NCBI GenBank assembly: GCA_002083365.1
Contig: LVWS01000043.1
Span: 62,001 to 126,000, forward strand
Origin: Nitrospira sp. SG-bin1
GTDB lineage: Bacteria; Nitrospirota; Nitrospiria; Nitrospirales; Nitrospiraceae
Reading direction: 5' to 3'
DNA length: 64,000 bases
Made by a program: the position numbers and the translations under genes. Shown piece by piece: positions 50,825-59,547 of the stretch (the first letter of the stretch is position 1; each line of letters starts with the position of its first letter). The notes under the pieces were generated by a model. The model was not told the DNA's origin. It ran no database searches and saw only the letters and a program-made list of their open reading frames with translations.

Positions 50825-50833
50825 GCATAGACG

Positions 50834-51832
50834 ATGACGCTACCCACACTGAATCGTTTCGTCGCCCAACACGAGTCGTTGATTCCACAGGAGAAAGCGG
50901 AATTCACCGGTCTCCTGACCGACATCGGTTTGATCGGCAAACAGATCGCACAAGATCTCCGGCGTGCCGGTCTGATGGATATCCGTGGAACAACAGGCGA
51001 AACCAATGTACAGGGTGAAACCGTCAAGAAACTGGATGTCATTGCAAACAACACCTTCGTGAACGTCTTGCAGTCGACCGAATGCGTCTGTGCCCTGGCG
51101 TCCGAGGAAATGGAGAAGCCGATCATCGTGTCGGGGAAGGGATTGCGTGGGAAGTACATGGTATTGTTCGACCCGCTCGACGGGTCGTCCAATACGGACT
51201 GCAATATGCCGCTCGGTGCTATTTTTTCGATCCTCAAACACGATTCGACCGATCGGTTGCCCACAGAAGCTGCGCTGGTGCGGCGGGGAGTCGAACAGAT
51301 GGCCGCAGGGTATCTGTTGTTCGGATCGAGTACGATGTTCGTGTACACGACCGGTCAAGCGGTGCATGGTTTTACCCTGGAACCGGCGATCGGAGAGTAT
51401 GTGTTGTCGCACGAGCGCATCAAGATTCCGGCAAAAGGCAAGATCTACGCTGCAAACGAGGGCAACTCGCAGAAGTGGTTGGAGGGAACACGGAAGTATT
51501 TCGATTGGCTCAAAGTCAGCGACAAGGCCACCGGTCGTCCATACAGTGGTCGTTATTCCGGTTGTTTGGTCGCCGATGTGCACCGTCTGTTGCTCGGGGG
51601 GGGCATTTATCTGTATCCGGGTGAAGTGGATAAACCCGAAGGGAAACTTCGGCTACTGTACGAGGCGAACCCGCTGGCTCTTGTTGTCGAAGCTGCCGGT
51701 GGAAAGGCGACGACTGGAACGTCCAGGATATTGGACGTGGAAGCGAAAAAACTACACCAGCGTGTGCCGTTGATCATCGGGAGCCGCCTCGATGTCGAGC
51801 AGGCGGAGGCCCATATTCAGGGAAGAGCCTAG
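50834..51832 (+). CDS. fbp: Fructose-1,6-bisphosphatase class I
   Basis: Hydrolyses fructose 1,6-bisphosphate to fructose 6-phosphate in gluconeogenesis or the Calvin cycle. 332 residues, the normal class I length. LFDPLDGSSNTDCNMPLGAI is the metal-binding signature, LASEEMEKPI provides the upstream glutamates, and GRYSGCLVADVHRLLLGGG, LYEANPLALVVEAAGG are the C-terminal elements with the active-site Glu. An eight-G run (51596-51603) codes for the LGGG segment. The class I aldolase follows 43 bases on, so the two make an aldolase-phosphatase pair producing hexose phosphate for sugar nucleotides. Confidence 0.95.
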   Translation: MTLPTLNRFVAQHESLIPQEKAEFTGLLTDIGLIGKQIAQDLRRAGLMDIRGTTGETNVQGETVKKLDVIANNTFVNVLQSTECVCALASEEMEKPIIVSGKGLRGKYMVLFDPLDGSSNTDCNMPLGAIFSILKHDSTDRLPTEAALVRRGVEQMAAGYLLFGSSTMFVYTTGQAVHGFTLEPAIGEYVLSHERIKIPAKGKIYAANEGNSQKWLEGTRKYFDWLKVSDKATGRPYSGRYSGCLVADVHRLLLGGGIYLYPGEVDKPEGKLRLLYEANPLALVVEAAGGKATTGTSRILDVEAKKLHQRVPLIIGSRLDVEQAEAHIQGRA

Positions 51833-51875
51833 TTGCGCATTGGTATGATGACGTGATGGTATTCGGGAGGGAATC

Positions 51876-52799
51876 ATGGGAGATCGTGTACAAGAGATTC
51901 TCGGTTGGTACGGTAGCGATAATGCCGGGACGAAGGCGAATATCGGGCGCATGCTGCGCTCCGGTAAATTAGCGGGGACCGGCAAGTTAGTCATCCTCCC
52001 GGTGGATCAGGGGTTTGAGCATGGACCGGCGCGAAGTTTTGCGCCCAACCCCCCGGGATACAATCCGCACTATCACTTCCAGCTGGCGATCGATGCGGGA
52101 TGTAACGCGTATGCTGCGCCACTGGGTTTTCTGGAAGCCGGCGCGGACGAGTTCGCCGGCCAGATTCCGTTGATTCTTAAGTTGAACAATCACGATGTGC
52201 TCCATGACGACAAGGATCCGCTGCCGTCGGTGACCGGAAGTGTGAAGGATGCCCTCCGGTTGGGGTGTTCGGCCGTCGGATTCACGATCTATCCAGGCTC
52301 CACTCATTGCAACGCCATGTATGAGCAACTGCGGGCCATTGCGGAAGAAGCCAAGGCCCACGGTCTTGCCGTCGTCGTGTGGTCCTACCCGCGAGGATCG
52401 AGTTTGAGCAAAGAGGGTGAGACGGCCATGGATGTCGTGGCCTACGCAGCGCAAATCGCCGCTCAACTGGGAGCGCACATCATTAAGGTGAAGTTGCCGA
52501 CCGCGCACTTGGAACAAGCGGCCGCCAAAAAGGTGTATGAATCGAGCCAAATTCCGATCAAAACGCTGGCCGAGCGAGTGAGGCACGTGGTCCAGAGCTC
52601 GTTCGATGGTCGTCGGATCGTCATTTTTTCAGGCGGAGCCAAGAGCGAAGACAAGAATGTGTTTGAAGAAGCCCGGGGGATCCGGGATGGAGGAGGCTTC
52701 GGGAGCATCATCGGGAGGAATTCGTTCCAGCGCCCGAAAGCCGAGGCCATTAAGTTTCTCCACACCATTATGGGGATTTACAGCGGCGAGATTCAGTAA
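51876..52799 (+). CDS. Fructose-bisphosphate aldolase class I (DhnA type)
   Basis: 307-residue Schiff-base aldolase of the bacterial/archaeal DhnA family, not the class II zinc type. GKLVILPVDQGFEHGPARSF opens the barrel; VGFTIYPGSTHCNAMYEQLR and VVVWSYPRG follow; IIKVKLPTAHLEQA holds the candidate Schiff-base Lys; IFSGGAKSEDKNVFEEAR and GSIIGRNSFQRP are the phosphate-binding parts. GGAGGG 6 bases before ATG 51876 is a strong ribosome site. It cleaves or makes fructose 1,6-bisphosphate and neighbours fbp, matching a gluconeogenic role in an autotroph. Confidence 0.92.
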   Translation: MGDRVQEILGWYGSDNAGTKANIGRMLRSGKLAGTGKLVILPVDQGFEHGPARSFAPNPPGYNPHYHFQLAIDAGCNAYAAPLGFLEAGADEFAGQIPLILKLNNHDVLHDDKDPLPSVTGSVKDALRLGCSAVGFTIYPGSTHCNAMYEQLRAIAEEAKAHGLAVVVWSYPRGSSLSKEGETAMDVVAYAAQIAAQLGAHIIKVKLPTAHLEQAAAKKVYESSQIPIKTLAERVRHVVQSSFDGRRIVIFSGGAKSEDKNVFEEARGIRDGGGFGSIIGRNSFQRPKAEAIKFLHTIMGIYSGEIQ

Positions 52800-52836
52800 G
52801 CTTTCGCGTAACAGCAATTAAAGGCGAATTAATACC

Positions 52837-54381
52837 ATGAATCAACCGGAGTTCGACCGTAAACCTCAGGGCACCAGAAGCTGGCTTGTGGCCGCCACGT
52901 TGTTGACGGCCGGCATCATCATCGGGTTTGTGGTGGCTTCGGACCTTGGCTGGTTGCCTACGGGGCATGCGGTCCCTGATTCATCGGTCGCTCCGCCGCC
53001 TCCCATCGCCAGGCCGGTTTCGACCGCCCCGCAGCCCGTACTGAGTGGGAGCAATCAAACGTTCGTAGATATTGCAAAATCGGTGAAGCCGGCGGTCGTG
53101 AATATTTACGCAACCAAGAGCGGGCGTTCAGACAGTTCCGGCGCAATGCCGTTTGACGATCCATTGTTCCGGAAGTTTTTCGGCGACGAGTTTTTCAGGA
53201 AATTCGAGCATCCGAAAGAAAGAAAGGAGCGGGGGCTCGGATCCGGTGTGATCGTCGAATCGAACGGGTTGATCATCACCAACAACCATGTGGTCGGGAA
53301 GGCGGACGAAATCCGCGTCACTCTCTCGGACAAACGCGAATTCAAGGCGAAGCTGATCGGGACCGATCCGAAGACCGATGTGGCCGTGGTGAGGATCGAC
53401 GCAACAGGGCTTCCGACCGTACCCTGGGCCGATTCGGACAAACTGGAAGTCGGCGAGTTTGTCTTGGCCGTCGGGAATCCGTTCGGACTGACACAGACCG
53501 TCACTTTGGGAATCGTCAGCGCGCTCGGACGCGCCGCCGGTATCGCCGAATACGAGGATTTCATCCAGACGGACGCGGCCATCAACCCCGGCAATTCCGG
53601 CGGAGCCTTGGTCAATGTGCGGGGTGAGTTGGTCGGGATCAACACCGCCATATTCAGCCAGAGTGGCGGCAACATGGGGATCGGTTTTGCCGTGCCGAGC
53701 AACATGGCTCAGTCCATTATGGGGCAGCTCGTACAAACCGGAAAAGTCGTTCGGGGTTGGCTCGGGGTCTCCATTCAAGAGTTGACACCGGAATTGGCGT
53801 CCCAGTTCGGTATCACGGAGACCAAGGGTGTGCTTGTCAGCGATGTCATGGATGACAGTCCGGCGAAAAAGGCTGGATTCGAACGAGCCGATGTCATCAT
53901 CGAATATGACGGCAAACCCATGGATTCACCGACCCATCTGCGCAATGCCGTTGCTCAGACACCGGTCGGGAAAAAAGTCACGATCAAGTTTATTCGCGAC
54001 AAGAAGCCGAAAACCGTCGATCTCACGATCGTTGAGCAGCCCAAGTCGATGTCGCAGAACGGCGATGACGATGGGGGGGAATCGGCCACGCCGACCGGCG
54101 TGCTTTCCAGCCTTGATGTCCGAGACTTGAACGAAGAATTGGCGAGCCGGTATGGGTTGAAACCGAGCGAGCGAGGTGTGGTGATCGTTCGAGTCAAGCC
54201 CGGCAGTACGGCGGAAGAATTGGGCGTCCGAGAGGGCGATATCGTGCTCGAGGTGAATCGTCAGTCTGTGACGTCGGTGAAGGCGTTTGAACGGATCGCC
54301 GGCAAGCTACCGAAGGACCAAGCCGTCTTGCTTCTGTTGAAACGGCAGGGGCGGACGATCTATCTGACGCTTCGCCCATGA
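52837..54381 (+). CDS. Do/HtrA-family serine protease
   Basis: Periplasmic quality-control protease, 514 residues. An N-terminal hydrophobic segment (about residues 16-36, AATLLTAGIIIGFVVASD) anchors or exports it. The trypsin-like domain has the His in LIITNNHVVG, the Asp in KTDVAVVRID and the Ser in NPGNSGGALVN. Two PDZ domains follow (VRGWLGVSIQELTPELASQFG near residue 305, then a second near residue 430 with GVVIVRVKPGSTAEELGVREG). This is the DegP/MucD-type plan of one protease and two PDZ domains. Downstream ispD is 103 bases away. Confidence 0.93.
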   Translation: MNQPEFDRKPQGTRSWLVAATLLTAGIIIGFVVASDLGWLPTGHAVPDSSVAPPPPIARPVSTAPQPVLSGSNQTFVDIAKSVKPAVVNIYATKSGRSDSSGAMPFDDPLFRKFFGDEFFRKFEHPKERKERGLGSGVIVESNGLIITNNHVVGKADEIRVTLSDKREFKAKLIGTDPKTDVAVVRIDATGLPTVPWADSDKLEVGEFVLAVGNPFGLTQTVTLGIVSALGRAAGIAEYEDFIQTDAAINPGNSGGALVNVRGELVGINTAIFSQSGGNMGIGFAVPSNMAQSIMGQLVQTGKVVRGWLGVSIQELTPELASQFGITETKGVLVSDVMDDSPAKKAGFERADVIIEYDGKPMDSPTHLRNAVAQTPVGKKVTIKFIRDKKPKTVDLTIVEQPKSMSQNGDDDGGESATPTGVLSSLDVRDLNEELASRYGLKPSERGVVIVRVKPGSTAEELGVREGDIVLEVNRQSVTSVKAFERIAGKLPKDQAVLLLLKRQGRTIYLTLRP

Positions 54382-54467
54382 GAAATGGTGAAGGCGGTCT
54401 AGCCTGCGGGGCGATGCCAAAGTATCCCGAACAATCAGATTCGTTCGATTTTCTCGAGCAGTACGGA

Positions 54468-54479
54468 TAGTCTAGACTA
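54468..54479 (+). promoter_or_regulatory. Twelve-base palindrome before ispD
   Basis: TAGTCTAGACTA is a perfect 12-base palindrome ending 5 bases before the ispD GTG start at 54485. It could be an operator or simply chance. The rest of the 103-base gap holds nothing I recognise. Confidence 0.25.
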
Positions 54480-54484
54480 CGGTC

Positions 54485-55213
54485 GTGAAGAACCACACTG
54501 TGGCTCTCGTCCCTGCCGCCGGACGAGGCCTTCGCATGGGCGGCTCGGTTGCTAAACAATTTCTCGCTTTGGGTGGTGAACCGCTCGTTGTTCACTCGCT
54601 CCGTGTTCTTCAGGCCTCTCCCGACATCGACCAGATCATATTGGCTGTCCCGCAGGCCGATCTCGACTATTGTCTTAACGATCTCGCCGTTCGGTTTGGG
54701 TTCTCGAAAATCACGAAAGTGGTGGCAGGCGGAAAGGAACGCCAGGATTCGGTCCGGCATGCGCTCGAGCACGTGCCTGTGGAAACCGAGATCGTGGTCG
54801 TGCATGATGCGGTGCGGCCGTTTCTCACCGAGCGTATGGTGACCGAGGTCGTCGAAGCGGCCCGCCGAGTGGGCGGAGCGATTGTGGCCTTGCCGATGCG
54901 TGATACCGTCAAACAGGTTGGAACGGGCCGTCGTGTCGAACGGACGGTCGATCGCGGACCGCTCTGGCTGGCGCAGACGCCTCAGGCATTCCGGCGTGAT
55001 CGATTGCTGGCCGCCCATCGGAAAGCCCATGCAGAAGGGGTTCATGCCACCGATGATGCGTTCTTGTTCGAGTGGTCCGGTCACGAGGTGGTGGTCGTGG
55101 AAGGGAGCGGGGAGAATATCAAGGTGACGAGGCCGGAGGATATGGTCATTGGTGAAGCGATCTTGGCATCGCGTCGATCGGGCGGTATGAGCGGTATGAA
55201 AGGATCGATATGA
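54485..55213 (+). CDS. ispD: 2-C-methyl-D-erythritol 4-phosphate cytidylyltransferase
   Basis: Third step of the non-mevalonate isoprenoid route: couples CTP with methylerythritol phosphate. 242 residues. LVPAAGRGLRMGGSVAKQFL is the CTP-binding loop with its Arg and Lys; VVAGGKERQDSVRHAL, VVVHDAVRPFLTERM and ATDDAFLFEWSGHEVVVVEG are the other conserved regions. The start is GTG 54485. It overlaps ispF as ATGA, the usual tight coupling, so the two enzymes are made together. Confidence 0.95.
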   Translation: MKNHTVALVPAAGRGLRMGGSVAKQFLALGGEPLVVHSLRVLQASPDIDQIILAVPQADLDYCLNDLAVRFGFSKITKVVAGGKERQDSVRHALEHVPVETEIVVVHDAVRPFLTERMVTEVVEAARRVGGAIVALPMRDTVKQVGTGRRVERTVDRGPLWLAQTPQAFRRDRLLAAHRKAHAEGVHATDDAFLFEWSGHEVVVVEGSGENIKVTRPEDMVIGEAILASRRSGGMSGMKGSI

Positions 55214-55695
55214 ACAAAGGATTTCGGATCGGCTATGGCTATGATGTTCATCCGCTTGGTCAGGGCCGTACATTGATCTTGGGAGGAATTGAAATCCCGC
55301 ATGAGAAAGGTTTGCTCGGCCACTCTGATTCCGATGTCTTGGTCCATGCGGTTTGCGATGCCTTGTTAGGAGCCATGGGAGAGGGAGATCTCGGTCGTCA
55401 CTATCCGAGTTCGGACTCCAAGTATAAGGGGATCTCGAGCTTGAAGCTGTTGGAAGACGTCATGGGGAAACTGCATGCGAAGGGGTATCGGGTGGGAAAC
55501 ATCGACACCGTCATTGTGGCCCAGGCTCCTCGGCTTGGACCGCATCTTCACGCCATGCAAAAGAAAATAGCCGCGGCCGCCGGCATCGATCCAGATCTGG
55601 TCAATGTCAAAGTAAAAAGTGGAGAAGGTTTGGACGCGGTCGGGCACGAAGAAGGGATGATCGCGCATGCGGTGTGTCTGATCGAACCGGCCTGA
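55210..55695 (+). CDS. ispF: 2-C-methyl-D-erythritol 2,4-cyclodiphosphate synthase
   Basis: 161-residue trimeric enzyme that cyclises CDP-methylerythritol 2-phosphate. RIGYGYDVHPLGQGRTLILGG and GLLGHSDSDVLVHAVCDALLG carry the zinc-binding Asp and His residues; VKSGEGLDAVGHEEGMIAHAV closes the site. Overlaps ispD by four bases. The step between (IspE) is not encoded here. Standard length and motifs. Confidence 0.96.
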   Translation: MNKGFRIGYGYDVHPLGQGRTLILGGIEIPHEKGLLGHSDSDVLVHAVCDALLGAMGEGDLGRHYPSSDSKYKGISSLKLLEDVMGKLHAKGYRVGNIDTVIVAQAPRLGPHLHAMQKKIAAAAGIDPDLVNVKVKSGEGLDAVGHEEGMIAHAVCLIEPA

Positions 55696-55714
55696 CATCA
55701 CGAGACACTCATCT

Positions 55715-56365
55715 ATGTTTGCCGCCATCAAACAAGATCTCCAAGCGGTTTTTGACCGGGATCCGGCCGCGACCAGCAAGCTGGAAGTGATCCTCACCTA
55801 TGCCGGGTTCCATGCGCTACTGGCCTATCGCATCTCTCACTGGCTGAAGGCACAGGATGTCCCGATCCTACCGCGGGTCATTTCGCAGCTGGCCCGTTGG
55901 GTGACCGGTGTGGAGATTCATCCGTCTGCGAAAATCGGCACCGGTTTTTTCATCGACCACGGGATGGGCGTGGTGATCGGAGAAACGGCGGAAATCGGGG
56001 ATTATGTGACCCTCTTTCAAGGCGTGACGTTGGGCGGGACCGGAAAAGAGCGAGGCAAGCGACATCCGACGCTGGGGAATCACGTGGTGGTGGGAGCAGG
56101 CGCGAAAATCCTGGGAGGGATTACCATCGGTGATAACGTGAAGATCGGAGCCAATTCAGTGGTCTTGAAGAACGTGCCGGCCAATTCCACCGTCATCGGT
56201 GTACCAGCCCGTGTGATCAAGACTCAGGGCGAACGCTTGCCTGACGCCACGATGGATCAAGTGAATTTGCCGGACCCCATCAGCGATCGGTTCCTCACGC
56301 TCGAGCAAGAGTTGATCGACCTCCGAAAGAAACTCGAAAATCAGGACAAGCCATCCCTGCCATGA
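55715..56365 (+). CDS. cysE: Serine O-acetyltransferase
   Basis: First step of cysteine synthesis from serine: acetylation of serine by acetyl-CoA. 216 residues, the short form. The N-terminal helical part includes YAGFHALLAYRISHWLKAQD. From about residue 65 a left-handed hexapeptide beta-helix follows: GVEIHPSAKIGTGFFIDHGMG, VIGETAEIGDYVTLFQGVTLG and KRHPTLGNHVVVGAGAKILGG, with the catalytic His in DHGMG and HPT. No overlap with ispF but only 19 bases apart. A GC-rich hairpin follows 40 bases downstream. Confidence 0.94.
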   Translation: MFAAIKQDLQAVFDRDPAATSKLEVILTYAGFHALLAYRISHWLKAQDVPILPRVISQLARWVTGVEIHPSAKIGTGFFIDHGMGVVIGETAEIGDYVTLFQGVTLGGTGKERGKRHPTLGNHVVVGAGAKILGGITIGDNVKIGANSVVLKNVPANSTVIGVPARVIKTQGERLPDATMDQVNLPDPISDRFLTLEQELIDLRKKLENQDKPSLP

Positions 56366-56404
56366 CAGTCCTCACTATTGAGCGGCTTGCGTAGGGGAAT
56401 CGAT

Positions 56405-56428
56405 CCGGCGCGGCGTGGGCCGCGCCGG
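56405..56428. terminator. GC-rich hairpin between convergent cysE and psiF-like gene
   Basis: CCGGCGCGGC (56405-56414) and GCCGCGCCGG (56419-56428) are perfect complements around GTGG. It lies between the stops of cysE (+) and the PsiF-type gene (-), where a bidirectional stop is expected. Neither side has a T-run, so it is not a textbook Rho-independent terminator. Confidence 0.5.
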
Positions 56429-56448
56429 GGATAAAGACTGGATGCGAG

Positions 56449-56769
56449 CTAGCTCGAGAGGCAGTCGCTCATGAATTGTTTCCGCTCGTCGCCCTTCAAT
56501 TTCTTCTCCCCTGCCTCCTTGTTGCAGGTCTTCATTTTATTTTGCTGAGTGTCCTTGCCGCCTCCGCCTTTCGCCGACTTGGCGGAGAGACACTCCTTCA
56601 TAAACGCCTTCCGTTCGTCGCCTTTCCCCTCACCAAACCCCTTTGCATCCGCCCGTTCGTTGCACGCCTTCATCTTATTCTGCTGGCCGGGCGCGGCCAC
56701 GGCCAACGTAGGTGCTCCCAGGCTCAAGACAAACAATGTCAATGTCAGGACATGCACGACTGTCCGCAT
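56449..56769 (-). CDS. PsiF-repeat periplasmic protein
   Basis: Small secreted protein of 106 residues with a signal peptide (VVHVLTLTLFVLSLGAPTLAVA). Two copies of the PsiF repeat follow: QNKMKACNERADAKG then GDERKAFMKECLS, and QNKMKTCNKEAGEKKL then GDERKQFMSDCLSS, each with two cysteines that may pair. The family is named for a phosphate-starvation gene of E. coli and its role is not known. ATG at 56769 is preferred because AGGAG lies 8 bases before it; the frame runs 17 codons further upstream. A promoter candidate is at 56816-56844. Confidence 0.82.
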   Translation of the reverse strand: MRTVVHVLTLTLFVLSLGAPTLAVAAPGQQNKMKACNERADAKGFGEGKGDERKAFMKECLSAKSAKGGGGKDTQQNKMKTCNKEAGEKKLKGDERKQFMSDCLSS

Positions 56770-56815
56770 ATCGTAACTCCTTTGTGGTGAGATGTGAGGT
56801 GCAAGTATGCATGCC

Positions 56816-56844
56816 ATCATAGCAAAATAGTACGTATTTGTCTG
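56816..56844 (-). promoter_or_regulatory. Promoter candidate of the PsiF-type gene
   Basis: Reading the minus strand, CAGACA (complement of 56839-56844) and TATGAT (complement of 56816-56821) form a -35/-10 pair with a 17-base spacer. The start would be near 56809, giving a leader of about 40 bases. Confidence 0.4.
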
Positions 56845-56865
56845 TAGTGCACATATGACGGTGTC

Positions 56866-57603
56866 TTATCCATAATCGACACGGATAAGAAAGAGTCCTT
56901 GTGACGGAGCGGTTTTGCCGGCGGCAGAGCGGTCATGCGCCCCAAGGATGGTTGTGAAGTTGTCCGGGGTGCGTTTGTTTTGGCCTACTTCAACGAGCGT
57001 CCCGACGATGGAGCGTACCATCTGTTTCAAAAAGCGGTCGGCATAGAATTCCATCCGTAACAAATCATTTTCTCGCGCAATGGTGAGCCGCTGCAGGTGA
57101 CAGAATGGGTCGTCATTGTCAGTGGGCTGGGTCTGAAATGACGAAAAATCATGGGTGCCGATCAAGGCACGTCCTGCCTGTTGCATCGCTGCGTCGTCGA
57201 GGGGCTGATGAACATGCCAGCAATGGTCACGCTCGACCGCCGGACGCTCCGGGCGATTCAGAATACGGTATTCATACAGTTTGCCTTGTGCCGAGTGCCT
57301 CGCGTGGAACGTGTCGGGCATGAGCGCGGCTGATCGCACCACGATGTTTTCCGGGAGGTGTGCGTTCAGCGCCCTGGTCCATTGCCGTGGCGATAAGCCA
57401 TGGTCAATACGAAAGCTCGCGACCTGTCCCAGCGCGTGCACTCCCGCATCGGTGCGTCCCGCGCCAATGACCGCCACTTTAGTTTGTGTGACACCGAAGA
57501 CAGCGGTTTCGACCGCTTCTTGAATCGTGGGCCGGTTGGGTTGACGTTGCCAGCCGGCGTAAGCCGTGCCGTCATATTCGAGAACGAGTTTGATGGTGGA
57601 CAT
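56866..57603 (-). CDS. truA: tRNA pseudouridine synthase A
   Basis: Makes pseudouridine at positions 38-40 of the tRNA anticodon arm. 245 residues from ATG 57603 (ending TIKLVLEYDGTAYAGWQRQ); the frame extends nine codons further but without support. GAGRTDAGVHALGQVASFR contains the catalytic aspartate, EYRILNRP and HDFSSFQ are conserved RNA-binding parts, and MVRSIVGTLVEVGQ closes the site. Its promoter, if separate, would lie before the amidase stop; the two genes are about 30 bases apart on the same strand. Confidence 0.95.
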   Translation of the reverse strand: MSTIKLVLEYDGTAYAGWQRQPNRPTIQEAVETAVFGVTQTKVAVIGAGRTDAGVHALGQVASFRIDHGLSPRQWTRALNAHLPENIVVRSAALMPDTFHARHSAQGKLYEYRILNRPERPAVERDHCWHVHQPLDDAAMQQAGRALIGTHDFSSFQTQPTDNDDPFCHLQRLTIARENDLLRMEFYADRFLKQMVRSIVGTLVEVGQNKRTPDNFTTILGAHDRSAAGKTAPSQGLFLIRVDYG

Positions 57604-57633
57604 GAAGTATGTGGGAGGCGGCGAGTTCAACGT

Positions 57634-58899
57634 TCATCGGACATCCGGTCTATTATTGGCAAGGAATGAAACAATGCCATGGTAGAGTGATTGAGCGACA
57701 TCCCGGACGAACGTCGGTTTCCTGAGAAGATCTTCTTCGTCCGGGTTGGAAATGTAAGCGATCTCGGCCAAGATGCTGGGCATGCTCGTGAACCGCAGTA
57801 CATAAAATGGAGCCGTCTTGACGCCATGGTCGTTGACCGCGTACGGCCCGTTCATCTGGGAGACCATGGCTTCTTTCGCGTTCCACGCGAGCTCAAGTGA
57901 CTCCTCGATCTTCTTCGTCGTCAAGAGATCCGCCAGCAGGTATTCCAAGCCGACTCCGGTGTGGCTGATCGGCGTGCCGTTTTCCCGTGCCGCGACTTCG
58001 AGAGCCCGCTGATCCTTGGCTTCTCCAAAGTGATAGATTTCAATCCCCTTGACCGCGCGTGACGGGTGAGAGTTGACATGGATGGAAACAAAAAGATCGG
58101 CTTCGTGGCTGTTCGCAAACTTGGCGCGGTCTTCCAGCTCGATGAATACATCACTCTCTCGGGTCATGAGCACCCGCACGCCGGGCTGCTTGATGAGGAG
58201 CTCACGGAGCTGGAGTCCAACCCTGAGCGTAATATCCTTTTCCTCGGTCTTTCGGATGCCTCGAGCCCCAGGATCTTTCCCGCCATGGCCCGGATCGATC
58301 ACGATGGTCCTGTAGCCCTTGGCACGCGGCACCACAAGCTGTGAGGGGGGCGAAGTTGACCGCTGCGGAGCTTCCTGCGAATCCATTGCGGAAGAAGCGG
58401 GAGGAATCACGTCGATGACCAACCGCGGGGGATTGGAAAGGGTGAAGTGTTTATAGCTCTGGAACGATGTGGTCGGGAGAGAGACGGCGACAGCGTGGGG
58501 AAGCGATTGAGTGACGATGAAAGGTGAGGGGACGGTGCCGTTTCTGGCCTTGGTTTGCGCCGGTTGGCTGAGCCATGCGTGTGGAAGGGCGATCACCACG
58601 CGACTTGGATTAGCCACTCGCCGCTCGATGACGGTAGCGTGACGGTCCAGATCCAATACCAACCTGGTTTTCTCCGGACTCGTCATCACACGGAAATTAC
58701 GAATCGTAACGGGAGCCAGGGACGCCATCGTCCCTCTCACGGGACCCTGTTTCGATGACAGCACGGGCGGCGGACGATCATCCGATAACCGAGCCCAAGT
58801 CGTTTGGATCAGGATTCCCTGGAGAGAGAGAAAGAAGAGGACACTGGGCATGAGGAAGATGGGCTGGAATGAAAGGAGCCGAGGCTTTCGTACGTGCAT
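57634..58899 (-). CDS. amiC: N-acetylmuramoyl-L-alanine amidase with AMIN domain
   Basis: Peptidoglycan hydrolase for cell separation. ATG 58899 starts a signal peptide (LLSFQPIFLMPSVLFFLSL); the frame runs 20 codons further upstream, but AAAGGG just before 58899 supports this start. An AMIN domain (about residues 60-140, TIRNFRVMTSPEKTRLVLDL) targets it to septa or secretins. The zinc amidase_3 domain follows: TIVIDPGHGGKDPGARG, then DLFVSIHVNSHPS with the His ligands and SILAEIAYISNPDEE with the catalytic Glu. The last residues are normal for the family. Divergent from the NYN-domain gene. Confidence 0.93.
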   Translation of the reverse strand: MHVRKPRLLSFQPIFLMPSVLFFLSLQGILIQTTWARLSDDRPPPVLSSKQGPVRGTMASLAPVTIRNFRVMTSPEKTRLVLDLDRHATVIERRVANPSRVVIALPHAWLSQPAQTKARNGTVPSPFIVTQSLPHAVAVSLPTTSFQSYKHFTLSNPPRLVIDVIPPASSAMDSQEAPQRSTSPPSQLVVPRAKGYRTIVIDPGHGGKDPGARGIRKTEEKDITLRVGLQLRELLIKQPGVRVLMTRESDVFIELEDRAKFANSHEADLFVSIHVNSHPSRAVKGIEIYHFGEAKDQRALEVAARENGTPISHTGVGLEYLLADLLTTKKIEESLELAWNAKEAMVSQMNGPYAVNDHGVKTAPFYVLRFTSMPSILAEIAYISNPDEEDLLRKPTFVRDVAQSLYHGIVSFLANNRPDVR

Positions 58900-59031
58900 G
58901 GGCCCTTTGGGGATAGATGACAATGGGAAACTATTCTCAGATGTCCGTTGCCTTGTCAAGAATTACGCCGGTTGGCTAGGAGGATGCGGATTGACTGTCT
59001 GCTCGTGGCCACGGTAGCGTGGTGTATGCCG

Positions 59032-59547
59032 ATGCATCTGATCATCGATGGCTATAACTTGCTGGCCGGTGCCCGACACCTTTCCGGTCGTCTGGAATCG
59101 GCCCGCGACAGGTTGATGCAGGATCTGGCAGCCTATCGCCATCGCAAGAACCATCTCATTACCGTGGTGTTCGACGGGTGGCAGCAGGGCCAGCCGACGG
59201 AGCAGCGGGAACATCGTGCCGGAGTTCACGTGATCTATTCAAAACGCGGTGAACGGGCGGATCAGGTCATCCAACGGCTGGCACGGGAGTATGGGGCGGA
59301 TTGTGCTGTCGTGAGTTCCGACCATGAGATCGTGAATGCAGCCAGAGCTCACGGGGCCTTTGTCATGGGGGCTCGTGAATTCGCGGAAAAGCTCAGGATG
59401 TCACCGGGTGCCACGGGTACCATCCCCTATAAAGAGCTGGATTTAGGGGATGATGCTCGACCGACACGAGGGCCGGAGAAGAAAGGAAATCCGCGTAAGC
59501 CCTCAAAATCACAAAGGCAGCGGGACCGACGGCTTAAGCGATTTTGA
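59032..59547 (+). CDS. NYN-domain (YacP/Rae1-like) RNA-binding protein
   Basis: 171 residues from ATG 59032; ATG 59026 adds two, while the frame extends further upstream without support. HLIIDGYNLLAGARHL opens the PIN-like NYN fold with its first acidic residue, TVVFDGWQQGQ gives the second, and CAVVSSDHEIVNAARAHGA the third. Family members such as YacP/Rae1 are ribosome-associated endonucleases, and this one may have the same activity. The C-terminal KGNPRKPSKSQRQRDRRLKRF is basic, likely for RNA contact. The stop overlaps the TatD gene end on the opposite strand. Confidence 0.88.
   Translation: MHLIIDGYNLLAGARHLSGRLESARDRLMQDLAAYRHRKNHLITVVFDGWQQGQPTEQREHRAGVHVIYSKRGERADQVIQRLAREYGADCAVVSSDHEIVNAARAHGAFVMGAREFAEKLRMSPGATGTIPYKELDLGDDARPTRGPEKKGNPRKPSKSQRQRDRRLKRF

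Noticed and set aside
54194..55273. 359-codon antisense open frame
   Set aside because: Mirror of the 3' end of the protease and of ispD; no recognisable domains.
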